Assembly (NCBI RefSeq): GCF_016623585.1
Contig: NZ_JAEHFY010000011.1
Coordinates: forward strand, 1-64,000
Source of the DNA: Pedobacter segetis
Lineage (GTDB): Bacteria > Bacteroidota > Bacteroidia > Sphingobacteriales > Sphingobacteriaceae
DNA: 64,000 bases
Direction: 5' to 3'
The notes under the pieces were generated by a model, which made no database searches, had not been told where the DNA came from, and saw only the letters and a program-made list of their open reading frames with translations. How positions within the stretch are numbered: position 1 is the stretch's first letter; each line of letters opens with the position of its first letter. Positions 44,243-53,313 of the stretch are shown piece by piece. The position numbers were made by a program, and so were the translations under genes.

Positions 44243-45388
44243 TTAGTAAACATTAAATTTAATTACCTCAGAGCCGGCATTTCCTGATACTTTTAATATT
44301 TTAATTCCTGGGGTAATGGGTTTTTCTAAATTCAAAGTTAAACCGTTGTTGCCTTTTTCTATTCGGTGATCTTTAGCATAACATCTTTTCCCGGTCAAAT
44401 CAAAAATAGATACGTTTACGGTTTCATTGGATCCCCAATTTAGTTTCAAATTGATATTATTGTTTTTGGCGTAAACAGAGATTGAATTGCTTAAAGAAGT
44501 CAAATTAAAATTGACAGATATGGGATTAAACGCTTCTGATTTTCCATCAAAATCAGTTTGTTTGATCTGATAATAATTTACCCCACTAAAAGGGTTTAAA
44601 TCTTTGAAATTATAAATATTGGTTGTAGATGAATTTCCTTTCCCTTTTATTGTTGCTATTTCCTCAAATGTTTTACCATCTGAACTACGTAAAATGGTAA
44701 ACTTATCATTATTGATTTCGCTTTTTGTAACCCAAGTTAAATTAACCCCGTCAAAACTAGGTTTACCGGTAAAAGAGCTTAAAGTAATGGGTAATAAAGA
44801 AGCGTCCTGAAACTTTACATCATCTAACCATGCCACACCATAAGCAGTAGCTGGATTGCTGCCAAATTTAGTGAACTTGATATAAACCTGCGTATAAGAA
44901 GCATCGGCGGGTATGGTAAATTCAAAATATACGGTAGTATTAACTTCTGAGTTGCCAGAATTAGAACTTATAGCGGTAGCACTGTTTGATGGGAACACTT
45001 CTGCTTGAAACATACTGGTTGTAATATTAGTCCCAGCGGCACTTTGGCTATTGGATGTTCTAATTCTATAGGTATATGTTAATCTATATGTTTTCCCAGG
45101 CTCTATCGTAAAGGCGTCTGATTGAATTTCTCTATTAGCGTTTGCGCCAGGAAACCTACAAGTAATATTATTATTGATCGGAAACTGGTTTGCGGTGGCG
45201 GGTGCATCAGGGGTCATATCAAAAGGGCTTGCCTCTGTCCAGTTGGTAAAACTTTGATTAGATCCAATACCCGTACCTAATTCAAAATCACCATTTAGAA
45301 CTAAATTTGGGGCTTGTGCGCTAACCATAAAAGGTGTAAACAAAAAAGTAATACACCAGAAAAAAATAAAAAGTAATTGTTTTTTCAT
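44243..45388 (-). CDS. Secreted T9SS cargo protein with CBM-like N-terminal domain
   Basis: A 381-residue secreted protein. A signal peptide (about 1-25, ending VSAQA) is followed by a beta-sandwich of carbohydrate-binding type (about 27-195): it starts NLVLNGDFELG, contains FTIEPGKTYRLTYTYRI, and ends VAWLDDVKF, the CBM4/9-like layout. Next is a linker domain with LPITLSSFTGKPSFDGVNLT and FTILRSSDGKTFEEIAT, common before type IX sorting signals. The C-terminal sorting domain (about 305-381) has KNNNINLKLNWG, VSIFDLTGKRCY and a last strand VIKFNVY. No catalytic domain is present, so it is probably a surface binding protein. It lies between the tandem susCD operon and a GH43 gene on the same strand. 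Confidence 0.75.
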   Translation of the reverse strand: MKKQLLFIFFWCITFLFTPFMVSAQAPNLVLNGDFELGTGIGSNQSFTNWTEASPFDMTPDAPATANQFPINNNITCRFPGANANREIQSDAFTIEPGKTYRLTYTYRIRTSNSQSAAGTNITTSMFQAEVFPSNSATAISSNSGNSEVNTTVYFEFTIPADASYTQVYIKFTKFGSNPATAYGVAWLDDVKFQDASLLPITLSSFTGKPSFDGVNLTWVTKSEINNDKFTILRSSDGKTFEEIATIKGKGNSSTTNIYNFKDLNPFSGVNYYQIKQTDFDGKSEAFNPISVNFNLTSLSNSISVYAKNNNINLKLNWGSNETVNVSIFDLTGKRCYAKDHRIEKGNNGLTLNLEKPITPGIKILKVSGNAGSEVIKFNVY

Positions 45389-45784
45389 TTGAACAAGATT
45401 TAAAATTGATTAATAATTAGTTTATTTCTTTAATACAGAAAGTGGTTAATTGGCAACTTTCAATTATTATTTGTTTAGATACTAAGCGTTTAAGAAATTA
45501 TCCAATGCAAATTACGCTATACATGAAACCAAATAAATAGACATTTATACTTAAATAATAGACAAAACCCCGATTTGATTTTATCCAAAATCAATTGACC
45601 CACATTCTTGTCATAGCCGTTTTTTACTCATAAACCCAGGTTATAAACGCAGCGTTATTTAAAAAAAGAAGAGAGAATGGCATATTGCTACCCCCTAAAA
45701 CAGATGGTTCTATTTCGGTTGAATTATTGGTGCCGAAATATAAACTTACAGCAATAGGGGTAGGGGAGCTATTACCAAAAACCG
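45389..45784. other. Intergenic region between GH43 and T9SS cargo genes
   Basis: No gene, repeat or clear promoter seen; AT-rich throughout. Confidence 0.4.
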
Positions 45785-46867
45785 TTAGTTATTATTAAAC
45801 CAAGTAAGGTTCCATTTATCTAGCCAAGTAAGGATAAACTTATTGTTTTTTACTCTAAAAGGCAGCCAAATATATGTTGATTTGGTTGGTGTAGTTGGTC
45901 TCCATACATCACAAAGGGCAATATATTGGTTATCCGCCCCTTCAACTTTTAAAATAAAAGTAGGTTGGCCTCCAAAGGTTTTTTCTGGCCCAAAGCCAGA
46001 GAGCGGGTTTGTGCCTACACAAGGATTTCCACCATTTGTCCACGGGCCGTCTATGCTGTTACTGGTATAATATCTGGCAGGGTTGGGATCCCAGCCAGAT
46101 GAGCCAGAGGCCAACAAGTGGTAAATACCATCTTTATAAAAAATAGCAGGCCCTTCTGTATTTGAGGCAATACCCGGGCATGGCACATAAGCCGTAGCCG
46201 GGCTAAGGTAATCATCAGACATTTTGGCTTTTACAAATACCCTATCAGATTTACGTACTGTAAAATGATACAAGTCTCCGTTTGGTGCCTGATATAGCGC
46301 AAAATCTCCAGAACCATTAACCGGCGAAGCAGCAATAAATTTAGATACATAAGTAAATGGCCCTGTTATTTTATCTGCGGTTGCCACTCCGTTATAACCA
46401 AGCTCCACACCGCCGCCCTTGAGAAACAGTTTAAAAATCATCACATATTTTTTTGTTGATGCGTTATAAACCACTTTTGGTCTTTGGATCCTGCAGCCAT
46501 AAGAAATGTCGCTTTGAGAATTGTTGTAATCTACTGATAAAACTAAGCCCATGTTCTGCCAATTGATCAAATCTTTCGATTTATAGACCGCAACACCGCC
46601 ATCAGCAAAAGAGGTGTTCTCATTAAAGTTTAGTTTACTTTCGCCTAACCAATAATAAAACCCATTTTCAAAGTACACACCTGCACTATGTGCATTAATA
46701 GGTTTCCCATCAGTATCTTCCCATTCTTTATAAGGATAAATATCTGTTTGTGAGCTGCCAGTTACCGGGGGCAAAGTTGGTATCTCAATCTTCTTTTTAG
46801 AACACCTTGTAAAAGTTAATACGATTATAAATAGGGCAAAAAATCTAAAAAACGATTTGAAATTCAT
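45785..46867 (-). CDS. GH43-family glycoside hydrolase, lipoprotein
   Basis: A 360-residue lipoprotein; FTRC gives the mature Cys at residue 22. The body is a five-bladed propeller of GH43 type. EDTDGKPINAHSAGVYFENG followed by YYWLGE resembles the opening of exo-beta-1,3-galactanases and the related subfamilies 24 and 34. VAVYKSKDLINWQNMG, YGCRIQRPKVVYN, GDFALYQAPNGDLYHF and TEGPAIFYKDGIYHLLASG are further blades. It probably trims galactose or arabinose side chains of arabinogalactan or pectin at the cell surface. Subfamily and linkage are inference. It stands alone but shares the strand with the susCD operon and the transporter. Confidence 0.8.
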   Translation of the reverse strand: MNFKSFFRFFALFIIVLTFTRCSKKKIEIPTLPPVTGSSQTDIYPYKEWEDTDGKPINAHSAGVYFENGFYYWLGESKLNFNENTSFADGGVAVYKSKDLINWQNMGLVLSVDYNNSQSDISYGCRIQRPKVVYNASTKKYVMIFKLFLKGGGVELGYNGVATADKITGPFTYVSKFIAASPVNGSGDFALYQAPNGDLYHFTVRKSDRVFVKAKMSDDYLSPATAYVPCPGIASNTEGPAIFYKDGIYHLLASGSSGWDPNPARYYTSNSIDGPWTNGGNPCVGTNPLSGFGPEKTFGGQPTFILKVEGADNQYIALCDVWRPTTPTKSTYIWLPFRVKNNKFILTWLDKWNLTWFNNN

Positions 46868-47175
46868 TTGTTATAAATTTTAGTTTATAATTTGGTCATA
46901 AGATCAATTGGTTTATCTTAAAACAACCCATCTTTAATTACAAACTTACACCAAGCCATCTCTGTAAAAAATGGACATTACGTAAAAAAGGATAGACTAT
47001 TCTATGAAATTAAGAAAGGAGTTTGTGTTGAACAGAGGTCTCTAGAATTGCGTCAAAATAAATCATCTGGGATTATATAGATATTTAAAACAGATTTGCC
47101 GCCTGTTTAAGTTAAATAGCGATAGAAAAAGGACTCTTTCTTACCGTAAACTTCTATTTTACTCAACCTTGCGAT
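46868..47175. other. Intergenic region between transporter and GH43 genes
   Basis: No gene, repeat or clear regulatory element seen. Confidence 0.4.
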
Positions 47176-48777
47176 TTAATGCCCTCCTTCGGCTTCAATC
47201 CTGTTCACATCAAAACCTTGTTTTTTTAACTCTTTGCTTACCTTCCATGCAAAAAACAGTAAATAGCCGAAGCAGATTACCGGTACAACATAAGAAAAGT
47301 GGATGCCACTGCCATCGGCAAGGATACCCTGAACCGGTGGAATGATCGCCCCGCCCAAGATCATCATGATCAAAAATGAGGAGCCCTGGCTGGTATATTT
47401 ACCCAGCCCTGTGATGGAAAGCGAAAAGATAGAAGGCCACATGATGGAACAACATAAACCTCCGCTGATGAAGGCATAGGTGGCTATTTTTCCTTCGGTA
47501 AGCAAACCGATGATCATTGCGATAACACCCAAAGTTGCGAAAACGGCCAATGTTTTCGCCGGTTTTTCTTGACTGTAAAAGAAGCCTACGATCAGTACGG
47601 CAATACAGATGACGTAGATGTACATGTGCGAAATATCTGTCCCGCTGATGTGGTTGAAGAACAGGATCACCCCGAACGCAAAAAAAGGAACCACAACGGT
47701 CAATATTCGCTTCATGCTTTTTGATAGATTAAAAGCGCTTACCGCCCCTGTCCACCTACCGATCATCAAGCTGCCCCAATAAAGGGATATGAAAGGCGAT
47801 ATTTCGGATTCACTGTAACCCCCAAAATTAGGAAGTTGCAAAAGTGCGCCCATATTGCTCTGGATGCTTACCTCTACGCCCACGTAGGTAAATATCGCCA
47901 GCATCCCCAAAACCAGTTGCGGATATTTCATTGCGCCCCAACCGTTTGGAGATTTACCCGCAGATCTGGATGCAAACAAGAGGGTAACTACAATAATTAC
48001 GAGTGCCAAATAAACATATATTGCTTTCGCAAAGCCTGTTGCATTCGCCAAAATATCCGAGGCAAGAATTATTAAAAAGGCTACAAACATCACCATTAAT
48101 GGGATATTGGTTTTGCTACTGGCTTCGATCTGCTCATCGCTGGTAACTTTTGGTAGTTTTGATACCGCAAAAAATACGGCCACTACCAAAAACAGACCTG
48201 CCAAAATGTAATAAAGATTATTGATGGAGGATATTTCTACCGATTTTGGCGATGCACCTGCCGCACTTCCAAAAAGCACAACGCTAACGATGATAGGGCC
48301 TAAAATAGACCCGAAATTGTTGACCCCACCGGCCAGGTTTAACCTGTCAGCACCGGTTTCTGGTGTGCCCAGTGCAACCGCAAAGGGGTTGGCGGCGGTC
48401 TGCTGAAGTGAAAACCCGATGGCTATCAGAAAAAAGGAAGCCAGTATAAAACTGAACGAACCCGAGTTTACCGCCGGTATCATGGTTAGGGCCCCAACCG
48501 CAGAAATAATTAAACCATAGATGATCCCGTTCTTGAAGCCTATCTTGTTGAGGATATCTAGTTTGAAAATCTGCGAAGCGTAATAAAGCACCAGAGAACC
48601 TATGAAATAGCCCCCGTAGAAGGTAAAATCTATCAGCTGTGACTCAAACTGGGTAAGGTGGAAGTGTGCCTTACAGAAAGGGATAAAAATACCGTTGCTG
48701 GCCGCTACAAAGCCCCAGAAAAAGAAAACTGTGATCAAGGTGTACAGTGCGGAACTATAGCTTTTTTGTTGGTCCAT
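47176..48777 (-). CDS. MFS sugar transporter, FHS (FucP/GluP-like) family
   Basis: A 533-residue inner-membrane proton symporter with about 12-14 helices. The N-terminal half has [20 protein letters not shown] and the marker [15 protein letters not shown], then [17 protein letters not shown], all characteristic of the fucose/glucose/galactose FHS group. It is longer than the usual 410-440 residues because of an extended central part (about 215-290). A galactose- or uronate-type monosaccharide is a reasonable cargo given the GH43 and pectin context; the sequence does not settle this. It follows a 450-base non-coding leader region. Confidence 0.88.
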   Translation of the reverse strand: MDQQKSYSSALYTLITVFFFWGFVAASNGIFIPFCKAHFHLTQFESQLIDFTFYGGYFIGSLVLYYASQIFKLDILNKIGFKNGIIYGLIISAVGALTMIPAVNSGSFSFILASFFLIAIGFSLQQTAANPFAVALGTPETGADRLNLAGGVNNFGSILGPIIVSVVLFGSAAGASPKSVEISSINNLYYILAGLFLVVAVFFAVSKLPKVTSDEQIEASSKTNIPLMVMFVAFLIILASDILANATGFAKAIYVYLALVIIVVTLLFASRSAGKSPNGWGAMKYPQLVLGMLAIFTYVGVEVSIQSNMGALLQLPNFGGYSESEISPFISLYWGSLMIGRWTGAVSAFNLSKSMKRILTVVVPFFAFGVILFFNHISGTDISHMYIYVICIAVLIVGFFYSQEKPAKTLAVFATLGVIAMIIGLLTEGKIATYAFISGGLCCSIMWPSIFSLSITGLGKYTSQGSSFLIMMILGGAIIPPVQGILADGSGIHFSYVVPVICFGYLLFFAWKVSKELKKQGFDVNRIEAEGGH

Positions 48778-49229
48778 ATTTTGGCTTGTCGTTTAAATAT
48801 TAAGGTTTTTGGTAGGTTACATTGTCCCAATTATCTGTTCTAAATGGTTGGGCGGGTAATCCGATTTTTTTCTTTTTTGTTAAAAGCTGCATTTAAAAGT
48901 GTAAATCTAAGTTTTGCTGCAAAATTATGATCATTTATTTTAATGATTATTCATTTCTGCCTGTTTATTTATGCTTCTATTTACAGCCCGATTCAATGTT
49001 AATCAATCGCCAATTTATAAAATTTTTTCTTCGTAATCTTAAAGTTGGGTAGTTACTCGCAATAGTGTTTATGTAAATAAAATCTCAAATTTTAGAATTT
49101 GTAAAACACAGTGAATAAAAATTTAACCATGCTGATACCAAAAATGGCATGAGCAAGTTTTTGACTTAATTTAAGCGGTTTTGATCGAGGAGTAATTTTA
49201 TACTTAAATAGGTTAATTTAAGCAAATCT
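48778..49229. other. Intergenic region upstream of the MFS transporter
   Basis: No gene. On the minus strand TAATTTTG (48927-48920) matches TAnnTTTG about 145 bases before the transporter start; a partner TTTG at the usual distance is not seen, so the promoter call is weak. Confidence 0.35.
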
Positions 49230-49952
49230 TTATTTTTGCCTATCGGCGTAGCCAAAAACCTTTTGTAACAAAGAAGTACTTCTGGCCGCTAAGTTCTGGC
49301 GTATTTTTAATTCTTCTTGGGCAATTTCTATAAACATACCATCAATTGCTTTATCAGTTACGTAACCGGCCAAATCTGTATTGATAGGTTTTACCAAAGG
49401 GATTTTATTATAGCGGGAAGTTAAATCTCCCCAATAACGGGTTGCGCCCACTTTGTTTAAACTGTTATTGATTATTGGCCTAAATTTATCTGCTAAGGCA
49501 ATGCTTGTTGTACGTTTAAAATACAATGTTGCCGCATCTTGCTGGCCTAATAAAATATTGCTCACATCCTGAAAACTCATTTGCTTTATGGCGTTCACAA
49601 ATATCGGCTTTGCCTCAATGGCTGCATTTTCTGCCGCTCTATTTAAACTGGTAATTACATTATCGCATAATGAGTTTAGGCCAATAGACCTTAGGGTGTT
49701 TTCTACTTTTTGCGCTTCGGGCGGCATCAAGATCTTAACTGCTAAATTTCCTAAATAACCGTCTTTAGCTGATAATCTTTCGGCACTGTAGTTGGTACCA
49801 AATTCTAAGGCTTGCTTTAAACCCAAGCTCATTTCTGTACTGGAAGGAGTACCAACGGTTTGATTGATCGCTCCCGCATATTGGTTTAAAGTATCGCAAC
49901 CAGAGAAAATAAATAGGGTGGAGAATAGGGTTATAAGGATCAATTTTTTCAT
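49230..49952 (-). CDS. DUF4197 family lipoprotein
   Basis: A 240-residue lipoprotein; FSGC gives the mature Cys at residue 19. The domain of unknown function DUF4197 fills the rest: LGLKQALEFGTNYSAERLSA, KILMPPEAQKVENTLRSIGL, NRAAENAAIEAKPIFVNAIK and GYVTDKAIDGMFIEIAQEEL. It is a tandem paralogue of the next gene upstream, about half identical by eye. The gap between the two is 105 bases. Function unknown; the family is found in envelope fractions of many Proteobacteria and Bacteroidota. Confidence 0.85.
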   Translation of the reverse strand: MKKLILITLFSTLFIFSGCDTLNQYAGAINQTVGTPSSTEMSLGLKQALEFGTNYSAERLSAKDGYLGNLAVKILMPPEAQKVENTLRSIGLNSLCDNVITSLNRAAENAAIEAKPIFVNAIKQMSFQDVSNILLGQQDAATLYFKRTTSIALADKFRPIINNSLNKVGATRYWGDLTSRYNKIPLVKPINTDLAGYVTDKAIDGMFIEIAQEELKIRQNLAARSTSLLQKVFGYADRQK

Positions 49953-50057
49953 CTCGTTTTTTTGTTTAAGCGCAATAATGTTGCCATTAGGGATTTATTT
50001 TTTTTCGTAAATAAAAAATCAGACCAATATAACCATAAAAGATATTTGAAAACTTCC

Positions 50058-50804
50058 CTATTTCTTTTCTGCTTGCGCAAAAACCTTTTTCATTAAATCT
50101 GTGGTTCTAAACGCACTGTTTTCCCTGATTTTTAATTCTTCGGTTGCTATCTGTTTAAATAGCCCATCAATGGCTTTTTGGGTAACATAAGCCTTTAAAT
50201 CGGGGTTAATTTTTGTTGCGAAGGGTACTTTATTATACCTATCCGCTACTTCGCCATAATATTTTGTGGCACCAACTTTTTCTATACTTTTTGATACGAT
50301 GGGTTCAAAAACCTTTGTTAGGGAATCTGTTGTGGTATTTTTAAAATAAGTGGTTGCAGCATCATTTGCGCCCATTAATATATTGGTGGCATCTTTAATG
50401 GTCATTTGTTTTACTGCGTTTACGAATATGGGTTTGGCGGTTTTTGCGGCATCTTCGGCGGCCCTGTTAAAGCTTAGGATGGCATCGTCGCACATTTTAT
50501 TTAAACCTAGTTTTCTTAAGGTTGCTTCTGCTTTTAATGCTTCTGGCGGAAACAATATCTTAACCGATGGATTGCCAAAAAAACCGTTTTGTGCAGAAAG
50601 CAAATCGGCACTTTTTGTTGCGCCAAGCTCTAAAGCTTGTTTTAAGGCCGTTGCTATTTCTGTTGGGCTTGCAGAAACGCCGTTTGCACCCACGGCACTT
50701 TTTGCTTTATCTAGCAATTTGCCAAATTGTGCAAAGGCCCCGCTGCTTGCCGTTAAAAGCATCAGCGAAAGCGCTATTTTATTTACTGTCTTATTCGTCT
50801 TCAT
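50058..50804 (-). CDS. DUF4197 family periplasmic protein
   Basis: A 248-residue exported protein with an ordinary signal peptide (ASSGAFAQFG) rather than a lipobox. DUF4197 blocks match the neighbour: IATALKQALELGATKSADLL, KILFPPEALKAEATLRKLGL and AYVTQKAIDGLFKQIATEEL. Its start overlaps the last 14 bases of the VWA-domain gene, so translation is probably coupled and the two proteins are likely made together. One copy being lipid-anchored and the other soluble suggests divergent placement of a shared function. Confidence 0.85.
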   Translation of the reverse strand: MKTNKTVNKIALSLMLLTASSGAFAQFGKLLDKAKSAVGANGVSASPTEIATALKQALELGATKSADLLSAQNGFFGNPSVKILFPPEALKAEATLRKLGLNKMCDDAILSFNRAAEDAAKTAKPIFVNAVKQMTIKDATNILMGANDAATTYFKNTTTDSLTKVFEPIVSKSIEKVGATKYYGEVADRYNKVPFATKINPDLKAYVTQKAIDGLFKQIATEELKIRENSAFRTTDLMKKVFAQAEKK

Positions 50805-52653
50805 TTTTTGAAATTACATCTTTTTTGGCTAATAGTTTAGCGTTTTCTATCAATTGTATAAATTCAGAGCGGTAGCCGTTATCGTCTTTGCCTTTGCCGC
50901 TTTTTGCCAGGGCGATAGCTTGATCATAATTGGCGTTTTGTTTAAACCCCGATTCCCCGATCAATAATCCATACTCGGCAACAGCCGCAACAAATTTAAA
51001 ATCTAAAGTTGCGTTCGCTAATTTTTGCTGATGATCCACCAATGAAACGCTTAACACTTGGCTCTTATTTTCATCTGGGTTTTTATACCTCATCTTAACG
51101 GTCAATAATTCGTTAGAGTTTTTAATCTCTTTTGGTGTTTGGTACTTCATTTCATCTACGTTTCTTATAAATTCATCTTTATATCCTTCCGGGATGATTT
51201 CATAAAGTGCGGTTACGGTATGCCCTGCGCCCATCTCACCGGCATCTTTTTTATCATCTTTAAAATCCTCGTTATTTAACAACCTATTTTCATAGCCCAC
51301 TAAACGGTAAGCCGCCACTTTTGCAGGGTTAAACTCAACCTGTAGTTTAACGTCTTTTGCAACCGTAAAAAGTGTCCCTCCAAATTCATTGATCAACACT
51401 TTCTTGGCCTCATTAATCCCATCTATGTAGTAATAGTTTCCATTGCCCTTATCGGCGATAGCTTCCATTTTACTATCTTTTAAATTACCGCTGCCAAAGC
51501 CTAAAACGCTCAAGAAAATCCCATCATTTTTATAGCTTTCAATCAATCTTTGCATTTCTGCATCGCTGCTTGCGCCAACGTTAAAATCGCCATCGGTAGC
51601 TAAAATAACACGGTTATTGCCTCCTTTAATAAAATTGTTTTTTGCGGTTTGGTAAGCCAGTTTAATGCCGGCACCGCCCGCTGTAGAACCTCCGGCAGAA
51701 AGATTGGTTAACGCATCTTTGATCTTATTTTTTTGGTTTCCGTTGGTACCGGGCAAAACCAAGCCGGCAGCACCTGCATAAACTAGGATCGCTACTTTAT
51801 CGTTGGGCCTTAACTGATCCGTTAACAATTTCATGGATGTTTTTAACAACCCCAATCTATCGGGGCCTTGCATAGAACCAGAAACATCTATCAAAAAAAC
51901 CAGATTAGAAGCGGGCAGGTTTTCGCTTTTTATGCTCTTGGCTTTTAAGCCGATGCGAACCAAACGGTGGTTTTTGTTCCAAGGTGCATCGGCCACATCG
52001 GTAATAATGCTTACCGGATCGCCATCTTTTGGCTCTGGATAATCGTAGCCAAAATAATTGATCATTTCTTCTACCCTAATGGCATCTTTTGGCGGCATTT
52101 GCCCGCTTTGTATAAAACGCCTCATATTACTGTAAGATACTGCATCAACATCTATAGAAAAAGTAGATAGCGGATCGTTTTTGGTGTTTTTAAATCCGTT
52201 TTCATCAATGGCATTATAAGATTCTGTATTGTAACCCACATTAGAAAGCATCGGCGAAGCCATATAACTACTGGCTGCCATACTTTTTGTATTTGAAACC
52301 AACATTTCCCTTTTATTTTGGGAGCCATAACCTGCAACAACTAGCTCATCCAAATTAGCGTTTACCGCCTTCAGGATTATTTTTAAAGTTTTGGGCGTAA
52401 GAACAATCTCCCTAGTTTCAAACCCTATAAAAGATACCAATATTTTCTTCTCTGTTTGCGAAACTTTTAGTTTAAAAAATCCATTACTACCTGTATTTGT
52501 TTTAATTTTTGGGTTCAATTTAGAACTTACAGTAGCACCAACTAATACTTGTTGGTTAACATCATAAACATAACCGCTTACCAGTTTGGTGTCATCGGTT
52601 TTAAAGGCCATTAAAAGTGTGGCGGCAATAATTAAGGAGCATATTGTTTTCAT
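50791..52653 (-). CDS. VWA-domain protein with carboxypeptidase-like N-terminus and DUF3520 tail
   Basis: A 620-residue exported protein of the YfbK type. Signal peptide about 1-17. A carboxypeptidase-regulatory-like domain (about 24-98: VSGYVYDVNQQVLVGATVSS) leads to LDELVVAGYGSQNKREM at 101-117, which is the TonB-box-like end seen in SusC proteins. Then comes a conserved N-terminal VWA-associated domain (STFSIDVDAVSYSNMRRFIQ), the VWA domain with the metal site DVSGS at 256-260, and a DUF3520-like C-terminus. The SusC-like module outside a receptor is notable. It is divergent from an ECF sigma gene, with only 87 bases between, and heads a transcript with two DUF4197 genes. Confidence 0.85.
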   Translation of the reverse strand: MKTICSLIIAATLLMAFKTDDTKLVSGYVYDVNQQVLVGATVSSKLNPKIKTNTGSNGFFKLKVSQTEKKILVSFIGFETREIVLTPKTLKIILKAVNANLDELVVAGYGSQNKREMLVSNTKSMAASSYMASPMLSNVGYNTESYNAIDENGFKNTKNDPLSTFSIDVDAVSYSNMRRFIQSGQMPPKDAIRVEEMINYFGYDYPEPKDGDPVSIITDVADAPWNKNHRLVRIGLKAKSIKSENLPASNLVFLIDVSGSMQGPDRLGLLKTSMKLLTDQLRPNDKVAILVYAGAAGLVLPGTNGNQKNKIKDALTNLSAGGSTAGGAGIKLAYQTAKNNFIKGGNNRVILATDGDFNVGASSDAEMQRLIESYKNDGIFLSVLGFGSGNLKDSKMEAIADKGNGNYYYIDGINEAKKVLINEFGGTLFTVAKDVKLQVEFNPAKVAAYRLVGYENRLLNNEDFKDDKKDAGEMGAGHTVTALYEIIPEGYKDEFIRNVDEMKYQTPKEIKNSNELLTVKMRYKNPDENKSQVLSVSLVDHQQKLANATLDFKFVAAVAEYGLLIGESGFKQNANYDQAIALAKSGKGKDDNGYRSEFIQLIENAKLLAKKDVISKNEDE

Positions 52654-52740
52654 AATCTTGTTTTTAAATTCACATTAATGATGTAGGTTAAAACGTTTTT
52701 CCATAAACAGCCCAAAAATTTTTTTTATTATTGATGTTAG

Positions 52741-53313
52741 ATGGCATTGATTGTTGAACCCGCAGAGCGCTCTTTAAACGAAGAGAATTTGATTGCCCGA
52801 TACAAAAAATCGGGCGATTTAAAGCTTTTGGGCGGCTTATACCAAAATTATATGCCTTTGGTTTACGGTGTTTGTTTAAAATATTTTAAAGATGAAGAAC
52901 GCAGTAAAGATGCCGTAATGCAGATATTTGAAGAATTGATCGCAAAGTTGAAAAACCATGAGGTAAAAAATTTTAAGAGCTGGTTATATGTGCTAAGCCG
53001 TAATTTTTGTTTGATGGATTTGAGAAAAACATCGAAAATAAATAAGGTTGAAATTGACGAGGAATTTATGGATTCTGAGGTGCTATTGCATCATGAGGAT
53101 GAAAACGATAAAGAAAAGCGATTGATTTTGATGGAAGATTGCATGGAAACGTTAAACGAAGAGCAAAAATTGAGCGTGAAGTTATTTTATCTTCAACAAA
53201 AATGCTACACAGAGGTAGCCCATGAAACAGGATACGATTTAAAGAAAGTGAAAAGCTACATCCAAAACGGCAAAAGAAATTTAAGACTTTGTATAGAAAA
53301 GAGAAGTGATTAA
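52741..53313 (+). CDS. ECF-type RNA polymerase sigma factor
   Basis: A 190-residue sigma-70 factor. Region 2 is visible at about 20-95 (LYQNYMPLVYGVCLKYFKDE, MQIFEELIAKLKNHEVKNFK, SWLYVLSRNFCLMDLRK), and region 4 at about 130-185 (CMETLNEEQKLSVKLFYLQQ, CYTEVAHETGYDLKKVKSYI). Its stop overlaps the GTG start of the next gene, which encodes a membrane protein with an anti-sigma look. This pairing implies the sigma factor is held by that protein. Its likely targets include the local operon and the divergent VWA gene, but no shared promoter motif was identified. Confidence 0.9.
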   Translation: MALIVEPAERSLNEENLIARYKKSGDLKLLGGLYQNYMPLVYGVCLKYFKDEERSKDAVMQIFEELIAKLKNHEVKNFKSWLYVLSRNFCLMDLRKTSKINKVEIDEEFMDSEVLLHHEDENDKEKRLILMEDCMETLNEEQKLSVKLFYLQQKCYTEVAHETGYDLKKVKSYIQNGKRNLRLCIEKRSD

